From assembly GCF_030519375.1 (NCBI RefSeq), contig NZ_JAUMKB010000007.1:186001-250000 (forward strand): 64,000 nucleotides of DNA, in the 5' to 3' direction. Source of the stretch: Mucilaginibacter tolerans (lineage in GTDB: Bacteria > Bacteroidota > Bacteroidia > Sphingobacteriales > Sphingobacteriaceae). The position numbers and the translations under genes are program-made. The notes under the pieces are model-generated. The model was not told the origin of the DNA and ran no database searches. It was given only the letters and a program-made list of their open reading frames with translations. Shown here piece by piece: positions 25,643 through 36,400 of the stretch (the stretch's first letter is position 1; each line of letters opens with the position of its first letter).

Positions 25643-28600
25643 TTATAGTTTGATGAGCTTGCTTTCGCCTACAAAGCTTTGAGTCTTGTTATTCATTACC
25701 CTTACAATGTAGATGCCAGGCAATAAGTTGCTGATATTCCCCTGCCAGGATGTTTGTGACGACATCACCTCTTTCACCACTAATCCGGTACTGCTTACAA
25801 ATCTGATATTGTAAATGCCTGCGTCTGCGTTTTGTGATGAGATGGCGAGGCTGACGGTGCTGCCGGCAGGATTAGGATATACACTCAGGTTATGGCTAAC
25901 GATACTGTTGATGTTAGCATACTGTATAGTTACAATGCCCGAGTAAGAAATATTGTTGTTGATGTCCTCTTGTTTCAAACGATAAAGGTTTGTGCCGTTA
26001 GCCGGATTCTTATCCAAGAAGCTATAAGTACCCTGGTCAGCTGCGGTTACACCGCCAAGTATTTGGTAAGTTTCGCCGTTATCGGTGCTTCTTTCAACGG
26101 TAAAACGTGTGTAGTTGCCTTCATTTTTGGTATTCCAAACTACATTTACCTGGCGAACATTATTTACTTTGTTAGCGTTGAAAGCGGTCAGTTTATAGGC
26201 GTAGGCTGCATTTTGACGTACTACAACTACAAAACGGTTACTGCCAAAGCTTGCAGTATCCTTAGTGCTGATATCGAACAGGTAAGAAGGATTTACTCTC
26301 ATATCCACAGAATCTTTTCGGTAGTTATCCATCAGCCAGATATCGTAAAGTCTTGGTAAACTTCCTAGAGCTTTCAGGCTCATAGTATAAGTCCCGGATG
26401 CGGTGGCCGATACGTTTAAGCCGATCCTGGTGGCAGTTTGTTTTGGTAGCGGCTGATGATTAACCGCCAGAGCAATATGATCACTTGATGAGCTTGATAA
26501 GCTTATGGGGGCAAAGCCTTTCATATATAACGCGTCAGCGCCAAAGTCGAATGTTGTTTTTGCATTCTCATTAAAACAGATCACAATATTTTCGTTGTGA
26601 ATACTGTCTTTAGTCATTTGTAATTTCAAATACTGAGTAACTGCCTGATTTTGTGCAGTCGTGCTCATCAATAACTTTTGCCCGGTAACCTGTGCGCTGG
26701 TCTTGGCACTCTCATTAAAAGTCAATGTTGCCGAAGTATTTAAAGCAATTGCAAAAAAAGCTGAACCGCTTGGAATAACATTGGTGGCAAAGTTTGTATT
26801 TAAAGGGCCATTAGCGCCCGAACCGGCATAATAAACGCCATAAGAACCATTAGGATTAAGCACTTCGATATAAGTAGCCACATTTGGTCCGTAAATACCA
26901 TTACTGCTTGACGTTTGGCTGAATTGATCCCAATCAATTGAACAAGGATAGGGATTGCCAACCAGGTTAAAGCCGATGACACCTGACGGGGTTGTTGATG
27001 TATAGCTCAAATTACTGCTGGTAGGCGTAAACCAGTCTTTGAAAGTGATAGTACCCTGGTTTAATGTTCCCACGGAAGTAACAGCAGTGGCCGCTGCAAC
27101 CGAACCCGCTACGTATGGAGTAGATGTGCTAAGACCTCCACGGAAGTAACACAGATAACCATTAGCAACCGGAATATTAAATGGACCGCCATCGATATTC
27201 AGTGTATAATTAGGAGCAGAACTGATATCTGAAATTCCTCTGAAGCAGCTGGTTATGAAGGAATTGTAAGTCGGCGTCATGTTCTCGCGAAAAATATACA
27301 ATGAAGGATTACCCGGCCTGCTTGTCGCTGTTGTTTGAAAGTTTGTGCCGCTAACATAGGTTGAGTTTAATAAATAATTAATGCTGTAAATATTATTGCC
27401 ATTGGCAGTAGATGTGTAGACAGGTGAGGATAATAGCCTGTAACCACGAACGCCGCTTATGTAACGTTGTACGGAAATGTTTCCTATAACACTGGATGTT
27501 GAAGGAATAGCAGCTATCGAGGCTGACCCATTCGCATCAGATGCAAGTGTGAATGTGCCGTTATTGGTTAACGTGGACGATGCTGATAATGTGATAACCA
27601 GGTTTGATGAAGCAGTGATAGAACCATTGGCATTAATTACCGAGCTTCCGCCAAGTGTAAGATTACCTGGTCCCTGAATAGTTACGTTGCATGACGTGTT
27701 ACCCGTGATGCCGCTGGACACGGTTAAAGTTTGGCCTGAATTAATGGTTAGAACCGGGGAATTGGTTGCTCCAAACTGAATAGCCGCAACTGAAGCGCTG
27801 CTGCTGATTGTAGGCTGATTAGCATTGCCACTGTAGGCGGCTACACCAATTTGAATTGTTTCTCCACTTACCGGTACATGGCCGCCGCTCCAGTTGCTGG
27901 TCGTATTCCAGTCGCCTGAGGTGCTACCATTCCAGTTGTTCAGACATGATAAGGTGATTGTTGTAGAAGCATATCCTGAAGTATTGAATCCGGAGATTGT
28001 ATAAGTTGTTGGAAGAAACCCAGCAGTAGGAGTGCCGCTTATAGTACCCGTTGTTTGGTCAAAAACTAAACCTGTTGGAAGCGAGGGACTAATAGTATAA
28101 CCTGTAAGTATAACCTTCCTGATATTGTTCATACTGCCGTCAATGACGTAACCCGCACCTGTATTATCGATCCACAAGTCCACTGGCTGACTGAATTTAG
28201 CTGCTGTGCCAATTCCATCAGCCCATCCTGTGTTTGTAGAACTACCCGCAATTGTGGTTACAGTTTGATTGGTTGTTATGCTTCTTACGCAAGAGTTATA
28301 AAGGTCAGCAACATAAACAACATTGCCGAGCGTTGCTACGCCCGTAGGATTGTTGAAACGGGCTGCTGTACCAACGCCATCGGCCCAACTACCGGCGGTA
28401 TTTTGATTGGTAAAAACAGTATTTCCTGCATAAGTGGTCGTTACGCCTGCCGATGTCACTTTTCTTATAGCATTATTTAAATAATCAGCTACATAAATAT
28501 CATTATTAGATAGATCTACCTGTACATCATTCAATTTATAAAATTGCGCCGCTGAGCCTGTTGCATTCACATAACCAGCGGTACTATTACCTGCTATAGT

Positions 28601-29245
28601 AGTCACAACACCCGCAGGTGTCACTTTTTGAACCTGATTGGCATCCTGCTCCGCTACAATCAGGTTACCTGCATTGTCAAAGCTTAAACCAGAAGCCCCT
28701 ACAACCAAAGTCACCCAGGTTGTTACCGCACCTGTGCTCAAATTCATTTTTCGAATAGAATTGTTACCGTAATCAGCAATGTATAGTGTTGTCCCGGCTG
28801 CATCGATTGCAATCCCATCCGGCCCCTTGAATGAGGCTGCTGTACCGATACCATCCTGGTTGCCGCTTGTTGAGCTACCTGCAATAGTTGTCACCACACC
28901 CGCGGGGGTAATTTTACGAATATCGTTATTCCCATACTCGGCAACATAAATGTTACCATTGGCATCTCCAACTACACCTTCCATATCAGTAAAGCGCGCA
29001 TTAGTGCCTGTTAAATCAACATGGCCACCCGACCAGCCACTAGTATTCGTATTTCCGGCAAGTGTAGTTACCTGCCCGTAAATAGTTGCAGGAACAGGAC
29101 CACCGCTGTTGGTAATAATTGCTGTGAAGGGACTCCCTACCGATAGCGTAGCCGACGGCGACGAATAGGAAATATTTGGAGACTGAGCTTTCACGAAGCT
29201 GCTCAATAAAACCAGGATGACCAGGATATGTAATAACTGTTTCAA
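25643..29245 (-). CDS. T9SS cargo 1: NHL propeller plus shared C-terminal module
   Basis: A 1200-residue secreted protein with signal peptide MKQLLHILVILVLLSSFVKAQ. The start codon is TTG (29243-29245); a stop lies five codons upstream and there is no ATG. The order is: PNISYSS lead-in; about six NHL repeats (about 45-385; e.g. GVVGDANGNIYVAEYGNNDIRKITPAGVVTTIAG); a putative Ig segment FDQTTGTISGTPTAG; a parallel-beta segment starting WNGSTSGDWNTTSNWSGG; then from about residue 596 the module shared by all five paralogs (RGYRLLSSPV ... GFNLVGNPYPCSIDW ... LYDIWLMDNYRKDSVDMR), an Fn3-like FTVERSTDNGETYQILGG part, and the T9SS sorting domain from LSVYPNPAG to the end. The ligand or enzymatic role is unknown; it is probably cell-surface. 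Confidence 0.85.
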   Translation of the reverse strand: MKQLLHILVILVLLSSFVKAQSPNISYSSPSATLSVGSPFTAIITNSGGPVPATIYGQVTTLAGNTNTSGWSGGHVDLTGTNARFTDMEGVVGDANGNIYVAEYGNNDIRKITPAGVVTTIAGSSTSGNQDGIGTAASFKGPDGIAIDAAGTTLYIADYGNNSIRKMNLSTGAVTTWVTLVVGASGLSFDNAGNLIVAEQDANQVQKVTPAGVVTTIAGNSTAGYVNATGSAAQFYKLNDVQVDLSNNDIYVADYLNNAIRKVTSAGVTTTYAGNTVFTNQNTAGSWADGVGTAARFNNPTGVATLGNVVYVADLYNSCVRSITTNQTVTTIAGSSTNTGWADGIGTAAKFSQPVDLWIDNTGAGYVIDGSMNNIRKVILTGYTISPSLPTGLVFDQTTGTISGTPTAGFLPTTYTISGFNTSGYASTTITLSCLNNWNGSTSGDWNTTSNWSGGHVPVSGETIQIGVAAYSGNANQPTISSSASVAAIQFGATNSPVLTINSGQTLTVSSGITGNTSCNVTIQGPGNLTLGGSSVINANGSITASSNLVITLSASSTLTNNGTFTLASDANGSASIAAIPSTSSVIGNISVQRYISGVRGYRLLSSPVYTSTANGNNIYSINYLLNSTYVSGTNFQTTATSRPGNPSLYIFRENMTPTYNSFITSCFRGISDISSAPNYTLNIDGGPFNIPVANGYLCYFRGGLSTSTPYVAGSVAAATAVTSVGTLNQGTITFKDWFTPTSSNLSYTSTTPSGVIGFNLVGNPYPCSIDWDQFSQTSSSNGIYGPNVATYIEVLNPNGSYGVYYAGSGANGPLNTNFATNVIPSGSAFFAIALNTSATLTFNESAKTSAQVTGQKLLMSTTAQNQAVTQYLKLQMTKDSIHNENIVICFNENAKTTFDFGADALYMKGFAPISLSSSSSDHIALAVNHQPLPKQTATRIGLNVSATASGTYTMSLKALGSLPRLYDIWLMDNYRKDSVDMRVNPSYLFDISTKDTASFGSNRFVVVVRQNAAYAYKLTAFNANKVNNVRQVNVVWNTKNEGNYTRFTVERSTDNGETYQILGGVTAADQGTYSFLDKNPANGTNLYRLKQEDINNNISYSGIVTIQYANINSIVSHNLSVYPNPAGSTVSLAISSQNADAGIYNIRFVSSTGLVVKEVMSSQTSWQGNISNLLPGIYIVRVMNNKTQSFVGESKLIKL

Positions 29246-29280
29246 TTTCGGATAGATTTAATTCTTAACAACTTATGGGG

Positions 29281-29334
29281 AATGTGGCAAGCACACTGCT
29301 CCCGGTAGTTTTAAGACAAACCGTATGCCACATT
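29281..29334 (-). terminator. Two-tier hairpin between cargo genes 1 and 2
   Basis: AATGTGGCA (29281-29289) and TGCCACATT (29326-29334) are perfectly complementary; inside the loop CGGT/ACCG can form a second short stem. It follows the stop of the 29367 gene on the minus strand and precedes the next cargo gene. No T-run follows, so strength is uncertain. Confidence 0.5.
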
Positions 29335-29366
29335 AATTTATGAGAAATAAATTGCCTGAAACTTTA

Positions 29367-32300
29367 TTACAATTTCACGAACTTGCTTTCGCCTATAAGA
29401 TTTTGAGTGTTGTGGTTAAATACTTGCAATATGTAGGTTCCCGACTGTAAATTTGCCGTACTACCTTGCCAGGATGGCCCTGAAGAGGTTGTTTCCTGAA
29501 TAATAAGCCCCAAAGTATTGATAACTTTTATGTCATAAGTTTCAGAATTTGGGGATGTGACATCCATATTTAAGCTAATATTATTGCTCACAGGATTGGG
29601 GTATATGTTGATTTTATTCCCCAATTGCTCATCACTGAGATTTGAATATTGAATAGTGATAATGTTAGAGTAGGAAATAACATTATTAATATCTTCCTGC
29701 TTCAACCTGTAAAGGTTTGTTCCAACGATAGGGGTGTTATCAAGGAAACTGTAAGTACTTTGCCCGGCTGCCTTTACGTTCCCAAGTATTTGATAGGTAT
29801 TTCCGCCGTCAGTACTACGTTCAATCGTAAAAGCAGTATAATTTCCTTCGTTTACAACTGCCCATATCATTTGAACATGCCGCCCCGTGTTTGGGGCCTT
29901 AACGGCAGTAAAATTAAGCAGTCGATAAGCGTAGGCCGGGTTTTGACGAATTACGAGGCTAAACCTATTGCTTCCAAAACTTGCAGTGTCATTTTTATCG
30001 ATATTAAAACTATAAGTTTTGTTTTGACGCATGTCCAGTGAATCCTTCCTGTAAGCATCTATAAGCCATATATCAAACAATTGCGGTATGGCCACCAAAT
30101 CGCGCAAGCTCAAGGTGTATAAGCCATTGGCTGTAGCATTCACACGTAGTTTAATCACCCGGCTTTTAGTGTTTGGAAAGGGAATGCTATTGATGCAAAG
30201 GGCAAAATTATCCTGTGATTGAGTTGACAAGCTGGCGCCCCCTGATCCGGGTTTATATAGTGCATCCAGGTCATCGGCATAATTCAACGGTGCCTGATCT
30301 TTAAACCGGATTAATGTCTGTTCACTTATGGTCGAATCCTTGCCGGTTAACTGTAATCTTAGATATTGGTTGTTGATAGTTATCAACGGAGTGCCCATCA
30401 ATAGCTGAGCTCCGGTTGGCAAAGCGGTTGTTTTGGCTGACTCGTAAAAAGTTAGTTTAGCACAAGAGCATTTGGCCGTTACAAAAAAACCTTGCCCGCT
30501 GGCTATTAAATTACTCACAAATGATTGGCTCCCCACACCGCCAGACCCTGCAATGTATGAGGCGTACGTTCTGGTTACTTCATCAAAAATATATATACTA
30601 TTCAGGATTTGATATCCATAAATTCCTGAACCGGGGCTGGTTTGATATTTATCCCAGTCAATGGAACTCGCGTAAGGGTTACCCACCAAATTATATCCCC
30701 GCACGCCGCTGTTGCCGGCTGTGTTGGTATAACCAAGGTTGGAGGATGACGGCGTGTACCAGTCTTTCACGGTAATTGAGTCGGTATTTAAAGTACCGGT
30801 GGCTGTTAACGTTGCATGCACAGGTATATAAGACGGGACAGTTTCTGTGGAAAGCGAGGCAGCATTGCGGTCGCCCCTAAAAAAGAAAAGATAGCCATTG
30901 CCGACCGGTATATTGGCGGTCGGATAGGTAGTATCGTCCATTCCATAGAGCGGCGTAGTGGAAATATTATTGATACCCTTGAAGGCACTATTAAGGAACG
31001 TTGTGTACATCGGGAACGTATTTTCGCGAAAGAGGTATATCGTAGGGTTGCCCGCTTTATCAAAACCTCCGGATGTACCATTAGTTCCGGTGAGGACACA
31101 GGAACTAATCAGATAATTAATGCTGTAAATGCCGCTTCCCTGGTTAACAGGTGATGACATCAGCCTATAACTACGATGAGGCAATGACCCACCCGACATG
31201 AATCGTTGTACACTGACATTTCCGGTGATTTTGGCTCCGCCGGACAAAGCAGCCACCGTTGCAGATCCAAGCGTATCAGACTTTAGGGTGAGATTGCCGC
31301 TTGCAGCAAGTGTACTACCACCAATCATAGTCAAAACAGAGGTGCTGGATACTGTAAAAGCGCCGGATGACATTGTTTTTGTGCCTGCGCCGCTAAAACT
31401 TACGTTGTTGAAATTAGTTCCCGCACTGCTGGCATCCTGTAATGTTTCTGCGGATGAACCATTGAATAATGTGGTTCCTGTACTTTGGCTGTAAGTACCG
31501 CTATTGGTATAATTACCGCTTATTGTAAGGCTGGCCGTACCCAGAACCAACTTTCCTGAGTTGGTAAGATGACCATTTACGGTAATGGCGCCACCGGTTT
31601 GTTTCAGGGAATCAATATTGTTAAAGGTTCCCGTAATAGTCATGCCACCCGTTGCGCTGCTACCCTGGCTAATAACGCCTGAGTTGGTAACCCCTCCAGA
31701 GGCTGTTATTGCCCCGCTGCTGGTTTGTGATATAATGCTTGTTGATGATGCATTAGTCAGTAAACCGCTTACTGTGATATTTCCTGTCGTTTGAGTTATT
31801 GTACCACTATTGTTTAAAGCTCCTGTAACCGATATGCCCCCTGTTGAGCCGCTGCCTTGAGTATAGGTTCCGGCATTGGTAAAGCCGGCGGATGCGGTGA
31901 TGGCTCCGGTGCTTGTCTGCGATATAATACCTGTTGTAGCCACATTGGTTACAGCCCCGGTAAAGGTGATGCTGCCACTGCCGGTCTGGTTCAGTGTACC
32001 TGCATTACTTGAAGTACCTGTAACCGACATTGTGCCGGTTCCGCCAAGGTTAAGCGTTGTATTTATATTAGCAGTATAAGTACCCCCTATGGTTACTACA
32101 GGACTATTGGTTGCAAAGTCAGCAGTCGGGGTGCTCGAAACAGAAAGAATAAAGTTATTGCCTATAGTAAGGGCCCCGGCGTCGGCCTTTTTGGTTGACG
32201 CACCCGAAAAAACCAGGTTTTGATAGACGGATGGAGACCTGTCGAGTCCATTGGCATATTGCCTTGTACCAGCAGCATTATAAGCCGATGATGTGGTGTA

Positions 32301-33179
32301 TACTTCCTGATTGCCGCTTGCACTATAGTTTACCTGGGATGATCCACCTGCCGTACCATAAAAATCAACATATCCGGCATTGCCGTCCAGACTTAAAGGA
32401 TTCGATCCGTTAAAATATAAAATACTTGTATTCCCCGAAGACGGATTCATTAAAAACTGAGCGCTGCTTGAGATAGCTGCATAACTAGCCACCAGCGGAA
32501 TTGTAAATGCTGATAAATTTATATCATTTGCGTCTACGGTTTGAATAGTATTGCCGACGCTAACCCACCCGCTGTTCAGATTAAAAACAGGGTTATTCAC
32601 ATTAGCCGCAGGGTAAAGAAGGCTAAGTGTAGCAGAACTTGAAGTGGTGGTCAATACAACTTTCTGAACCACAGTCAATCCTGACAATGAGAAATTCAGG
32701 ATAGTTTTACTAGTTGTATTAGCTAAGCTAATTAACGGAGTAGGAGGGGTAGTACTATCGCCAAGATAAAAGTTAGTGCACAGCATACTGCCTGTACCGG
32801 TTATACTGGTCGTTACGCCATTGCCGCTTCCATCATTTTTTTGGGTAAAATCACCACTGATAGACACGGCGGCATTTATCGTTAAAGTTACCGTTGATGT
32901 CTTGGTGCCAATAATGAGTGTCGCAATACTTATAGCGCCGGATATGGTAGGCTGATTGGAGATGGTATTTGACACGCCAATCTGTGCTATATCTGTTGAT
33001 GCAACCCCGGGGTAATTTGTTGTTTGGGTCACCCCGCCAACTTTCCAGTTGCCGGGTGTAATCCAGTTGCCACTGACTGATCCTGTCCAGTCATAAGTAA
33101 TGGCTGCAGCGTAAGCTTTGAGACATAGCAAACACTGCAAAATGCAGGCAACGTAAGTGATCTTGTAAAATGGTTTCAT
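29367..33179 (-). CDS. T9SS cargo 2: beta-helix-type repeats plus shared C-terminal module
   Basis: A 1270-residue secreted protein (signal peptide MKPFYKITYVACILQCLLCLKAYA, ATG start). Unlike its neighbours it has no NHL propeller and no PNISYSP lead-in. It begins YDWTGSVSGNWITPGNWKVGG, then a Gly/Thr/Ser/Asn-rich region with repeats of the form TGAITASAGFTNAGTYTQGS, GGISVTGALNNSGTITQTTG and GAITVNGHLTNSGKL (about 375-560), suggesting a parallel beta-helix. The shared module starts near VQRFMSGG (residue ~655) and continues with YRLMSSPV, GYNLVGNPYASSIDW, LFDIWLIDAYRKDSLDMR and FTIERSTDGGNTYQILG. The T9SS sorting domain is INIYPNPVSNN to the end. Surface adhesin-like function is a guess. Confidence 0.85.
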   Translation of the reverse strand: MKPFYKITYVACILQCLLCLKAYAAAITYDWTGSVSGNWITPGNWKVGGVTQTTNYPGVASTDIAQIGVSNTISNQPTISGAISIATLIIGTKTSTVTLTINAAVSISGDFTQKNDGSGNGVTTSITGTGSMLCTNFYLGDSTTPPTPLISLANTTSKTILNFSLSGLTVVQKVVLTTTSSSATLSLLYPAANVNNPVFNLNSGWVSVGNTIQTVDANDINLSAFTIPLVASYAAISSSAQFLMNPSSGNTSILYFNGSNPLSLDGNAGYVDFYGTAGGSSQVNYSASGNQEVYTTSSAYNAAGTRQYANGLDRSPSVYQNLVFSGASTKKADAGALTIGNNFILSVSSTPTADFATNSPVVTIGGTYTANINTTLNLGGTGTMSVTGTSSNAGTLNQTGSGSITFTGAVTNVATTGIISQTSTGAITASAGFTNAGTYTQGSGSTGGISVTGALNNSGTITQTTGNITVSGLLTNASSTSIISQTSSGAITASGGVTNSGVISQGSSATGGMTITGTFNNIDSLKQTGGAITVNGHLTNSGKLVLGTASLTISGNYTNSGTYSQSTGTTLFNGSSAETLQDASSAGTNFNNVSFSGAGTKTMSSGAFTVSSTSVLTMIGGSTLAASGNLTLKSDTLGSATVAALSGGAKITGNVSVQRFMSGGSLPHRSYRLMSSPVNQGSGIYSINYLISSCVLTGTNGTSGGFDKAGNPTIYLFRENTFPMYTTFLNSAFKGINNISTTPLYGMDDTTYPTANIPVGNGYLFFFRGDRNAASLSTETVPSYIPVHATLTATGTLNTDSITVKDWYTPSSSNLGYTNTAGNSGVRGYNLVGNPYASSIDWDKYQTSPGSGIYGYQILNSIYIFDEVTRTYASYIAGSGGVGSQSFVSNLIASGQGFFVTAKCSCAKLTFYESAKTTALPTGAQLLMGTPLITINNQYLRLQLTGKDSTISEQTLIRFKDQAPLNYADDLDALYKPGSGGASLSTQSQDNFALCINSIPFPNTKSRVIKLRVNATANGLYTLSLRDLVAIPQLFDIWLIDAYRKDSLDMRQNKTYSFNIDKNDTASFGSNRFSLVIRQNPAYAYRLLNFTAVKAPNTGRHVQMIWAVVNEGNYTAFTIERSTDGGNTYQILGNVKAAGQSTYSFLDNTPIVGTNLYRLKQEDINNVISYSNIITIQYSNLSDEQLGNKINIYPNPVSNNISLNMDVTSPNSETYDIKVINTLGLIIQETTSSGPSWQGSTANLQSGTYILQVFNHNTQNLIGESKFVKL
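31540..32060 (-). repeat. Tandem beta-helix coding repeats in cargo 2
   Basis: This stretch encodes about eight degenerate repeats of 20-25 residues built on the pattern G-[IA]-[TS]-x-[ST]-G-x-[LF]-[TN]-N-x-G-x-[IY]-[ST]-Q. At DNA level the units are diverged (e.g. two related GATATAATGCTTGTTG/GATATAATACCTGTTG segments around 31729 and 31921), so expansion is not very recent. Confidence 0.6.
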
Positions 33180-33466
33180 AGGAACGGTTACTTTAATCAG
33201 GTCACTAAGAACGTTCTATGTTCCTTGTAACGAGAAATTTACAATATAGTTACCTAATAATTTAAGTTTACGTTGCGTTTTGAGAAAAAGTTTGGCTTAG
33301 TGCACCCGATTTTATACCGTTAAAACACGGTATTTTTACACGTTTTTTTCGATTTACACCCTGTTTTATTAACTAATGGATAAAAAATTAAAGGGCATAA
33401 ACAATAATAGCCTCATTTTCATGAAGCTATTATCTACAGTTAAAGTGGAGAGAGTCGTGTTTAATT
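33180..33466. other. Spacer between cargo genes 2 and 3
   Basis: This 287-nt AT-rich spacer has no convincing gene. It holds a perfect 10-bp palindrome AGAACGTTCT (33208-33217), 29 nt before the cargo 2 ATG, a small hairpin ATACCGT-taaaac-ACGGTAT (33314-33333) followed by TTTT on the top strand, and the cargo 3 terminator-like hairpin at 33404-33433. Confidence 0.5.
33404..33433 (-). terminator. Hairpin after cargo gene 3
   Basis: ATAATAGC-c-TCAT pairs with ATGA-a-GCTATTAT (13 positions, one mismatch, loop of 4). It is 33 nt beyond the minus-strand stop of the 33467 gene. Only a short T-stretch follows on the minus strand. Confidence 0.6.
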
Positions 33467-36400
33467 TTACAACTTAACAAACTTGTTTTCGCCGACAAGG
33501 TTCTGGGTTTTATTATCAAATACCTGTATAATATAAGTGCCTGGTTGTAAATTCTCGGTAGTTCCAGTCCAGTTAGGCTGCGAAGATGTTGCTTCTTTTA
33601 CCAGTCGGCCAGTCGTGCTCATAAACTTGATCTGATATGAACTACCCGTTGTGTTTTGCGATGTAAGAGCCAGGTTGATATTATTGCTTACAGGGTTCGG
33701 ATAAATGCTCAGGTTGTTACCAACAATCCGATTGCTTAGGTTAGAATATTGTATCGTTACAATTTTAGAATAGCTAATTGTATTATTAATATCTTCTTGT
33801 TTCAAGCGGTATAAGTTATTTCCATTTACAGGGCTTTTGTCCAGAAAACTGTAAGTTCCTGCCCCCGTTGCATCGATACCCGCCAAGGCGGCAAATGTAG
33901 CTCCGTTATCGGTGCTGCGCTCAACAGTGAAATTAGTATAGTTTTCTTCATTTGCCGCCTTCCAAACAACTTGAACCTGTCGTGCATCCTGCACTTTTGT
34001 TGCATTGAAGTTGATCAGGCGATAAGCATAAGCCGGATTTTGACGAATAACCAAAGTAAAACGTTTGCTGCCGTAGCTTGAAGTATCGGCTCTATCGAGG
34101 TAAAATTGATAGGTAATATTCTGCCTCATGTCCAGCGAGTCCTTCTTGTAATTGTCCATCAGCCACACGTCAAAAAATCGTGGAATAGCGACAATATCCT
34201 TTAATGTTAATTTGTAAATTCCATTCGAAGCAGCGTTTACTTTTAAGGCAAAGGTTTCCGCTTGCAGATGAGGTAAAGGAATTGATTTTATGGAAACATC
34301 AATTTTGTCGTTTGTATAACCCGCTAATGTAACAGTCCCGCTTCCTGGTTTGTAAGCCGCGTCAGTATTATTTATAAAATTGAGGGACGCACTACTGTTT
34401 ATGCGTATCATCGTTTCATCGGTGCTTATGTCGTCTTTAATCAGTTTGATACGAAAATATTGCATAGGCCCGCTGGCCACCGGCTTACCAAGCATTAGGT
34501 TAGCGCCTGTTACTTGCGTTGACGTCTTTGCACTTTCATTAAATATTAGTTGCGCACCCGTAGCTGTAGCTTTTACAAAAAAACCTTCTCCACTAGGGAT
34601 AATGTTCGTTGCATTATTGGTGCCTATATGATTATTCCCCGCGATATAAGCGCCATAGTTTTTACTAACGGGGTCAAACATGTATATCGTATTATCGATA
34701 TTTACTCCATAGATTCCAGATGAACTTGTGGTAGTTTGGAACGTATCCCAGTCTATATTGCTTGGGTATGGATTACCAACGAGATTGTATCCTTTTAAAG
34801 ACCCGTTTGTAACTGCAGCGGTATAGCCCAAATTGGACGATGCAGGAGTATACCAATCTTTGGCAATTATTTGCCCAACATTTAATGTGCCCGAAGCGCT
34901 GAACGTTACAGACTCGGCACTGGTTCCCGGAGTGTATTTATTAGCCAGATTGGTAGTACGGTCTCCTCTGAAGAAGAATAAGAACCCGCTCCCGGGCATT
35001 AAGTAATAATTAGTTGCAACACTGTTAAGCTGAATGTTATAGGTAGGGCTATTATTGATTTTGCTTACCGCAGGCCAATTCCCTGCACCAAAATAAGTAT
35101 AGTTTGAAGCTATATCTTCGCGGAAGAAATATATTGTTGGATTACCAGTTTTATCGAACCCATTGGTGCTTCCCAATGCTCCTGTTAATAAAGTTGAAGC
35201 TTTTATATAATCGAGATTATAGGCCTTGTTACTGCCAACTGTGGCTGCATAAACAGGAGATGACATTAACCGATAAGTCCGATAGGTAGAACTTCCGCCT
35301 GTAACATATCGCTGAACGTTAACTGTCGTGCCGGAAGTAATGAAGTTTGTACTAGTTACTGGCCCGACGGATGCTGATCCTGTCGCATCTGATTGCAAAG
35401 TAAAGCTATTGGTTGAAATTGTTAGTTTCGTGCCATTCACAGAGATTAACGAACCGGGGGCCATAATGAGAGAAGAAGAGGCATTGCCTGTTATTACAGC
35501 TGTTGCGCTCGTATTAATTGTAAGGGCATTGTTGATTGTTAAAGTATTGCTATTTACGGTTAAAGTTGGGGCGGGGCGAACAGAGCCAAATGTAATAGAA
35601 CGCACAGTAACATTTCCTGCTGTTATAGAAGGTTCCTTATTATTTAAATAAGTGTGGGTGCCAATTTCTACATCGTCGTTAGTGATGGGAGCAACGCCTG
35701 TGCTCCAGTTTCCGGGCGTTGCCCAGGCGGTGGTATTGCTTCCACCTGTCCAGTATAATGTCTGCCTGCATTCCAAACTAACGGTAGTACTTCCGTTGCC
35801 GGCTGCATTGTAAGCCGTTATAGTGTATGTAGTAGGGGAAAATGAGGTGGTAGGAGTTCCGGTTATGCTGCCAGTAGTATTATTAAAGCTTAAACCTGGC
35901 GGCAATTGGGGGCTTATAAAATAACCACCTGTCAGGGTGTATTTATACACTGCGTTACCTGAATAAGAAGCAACATAAAGATTACCTTTGGTATCGGTTA
36001 CAATTCCTTCAGGGTCAGTAACAGTGATGGTAACAAGGGTGGTGCCGGTCGGGCCATAAATAGTTACTTTATTGTTTCCGCTATCTCCTACATATACGTT
36101 GTTTGCTCCATCTACCCAAAAACCGAATGAGCTATTTGATAAGCCGGTTTTGAAAGTAGATTGAAATGTGCCCGATGAATTATATTTTGTTACAGTTCTG
36201 GCTGTCAGATTTAATACAAAAACATTCCCGGAGGCATCAGTGGCTACGTTGCTGGGACCGCTAATACTAGTTGTAATGGTTAACTGTAGTGTGCCGCCAC
36301 TGTTGTATTTTTTTACAGCGTTGTTACCGTAGTCTGCTACATAAATATTGCCTGAGGAATCAATTGCCATGCCATATGGCGAGTTAAAACCCGAAGCAAA

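Noticed and set aside
25892..26359. A 155-codon open frame on the plus strand opposite cargo gene 1
   Set aside because: It mirrors the Fn3-like and core region of the minus-strand gene; similar mirror frames occur at the same place in the paralogs (e.g. 29649-30041), as expected of a shadow.
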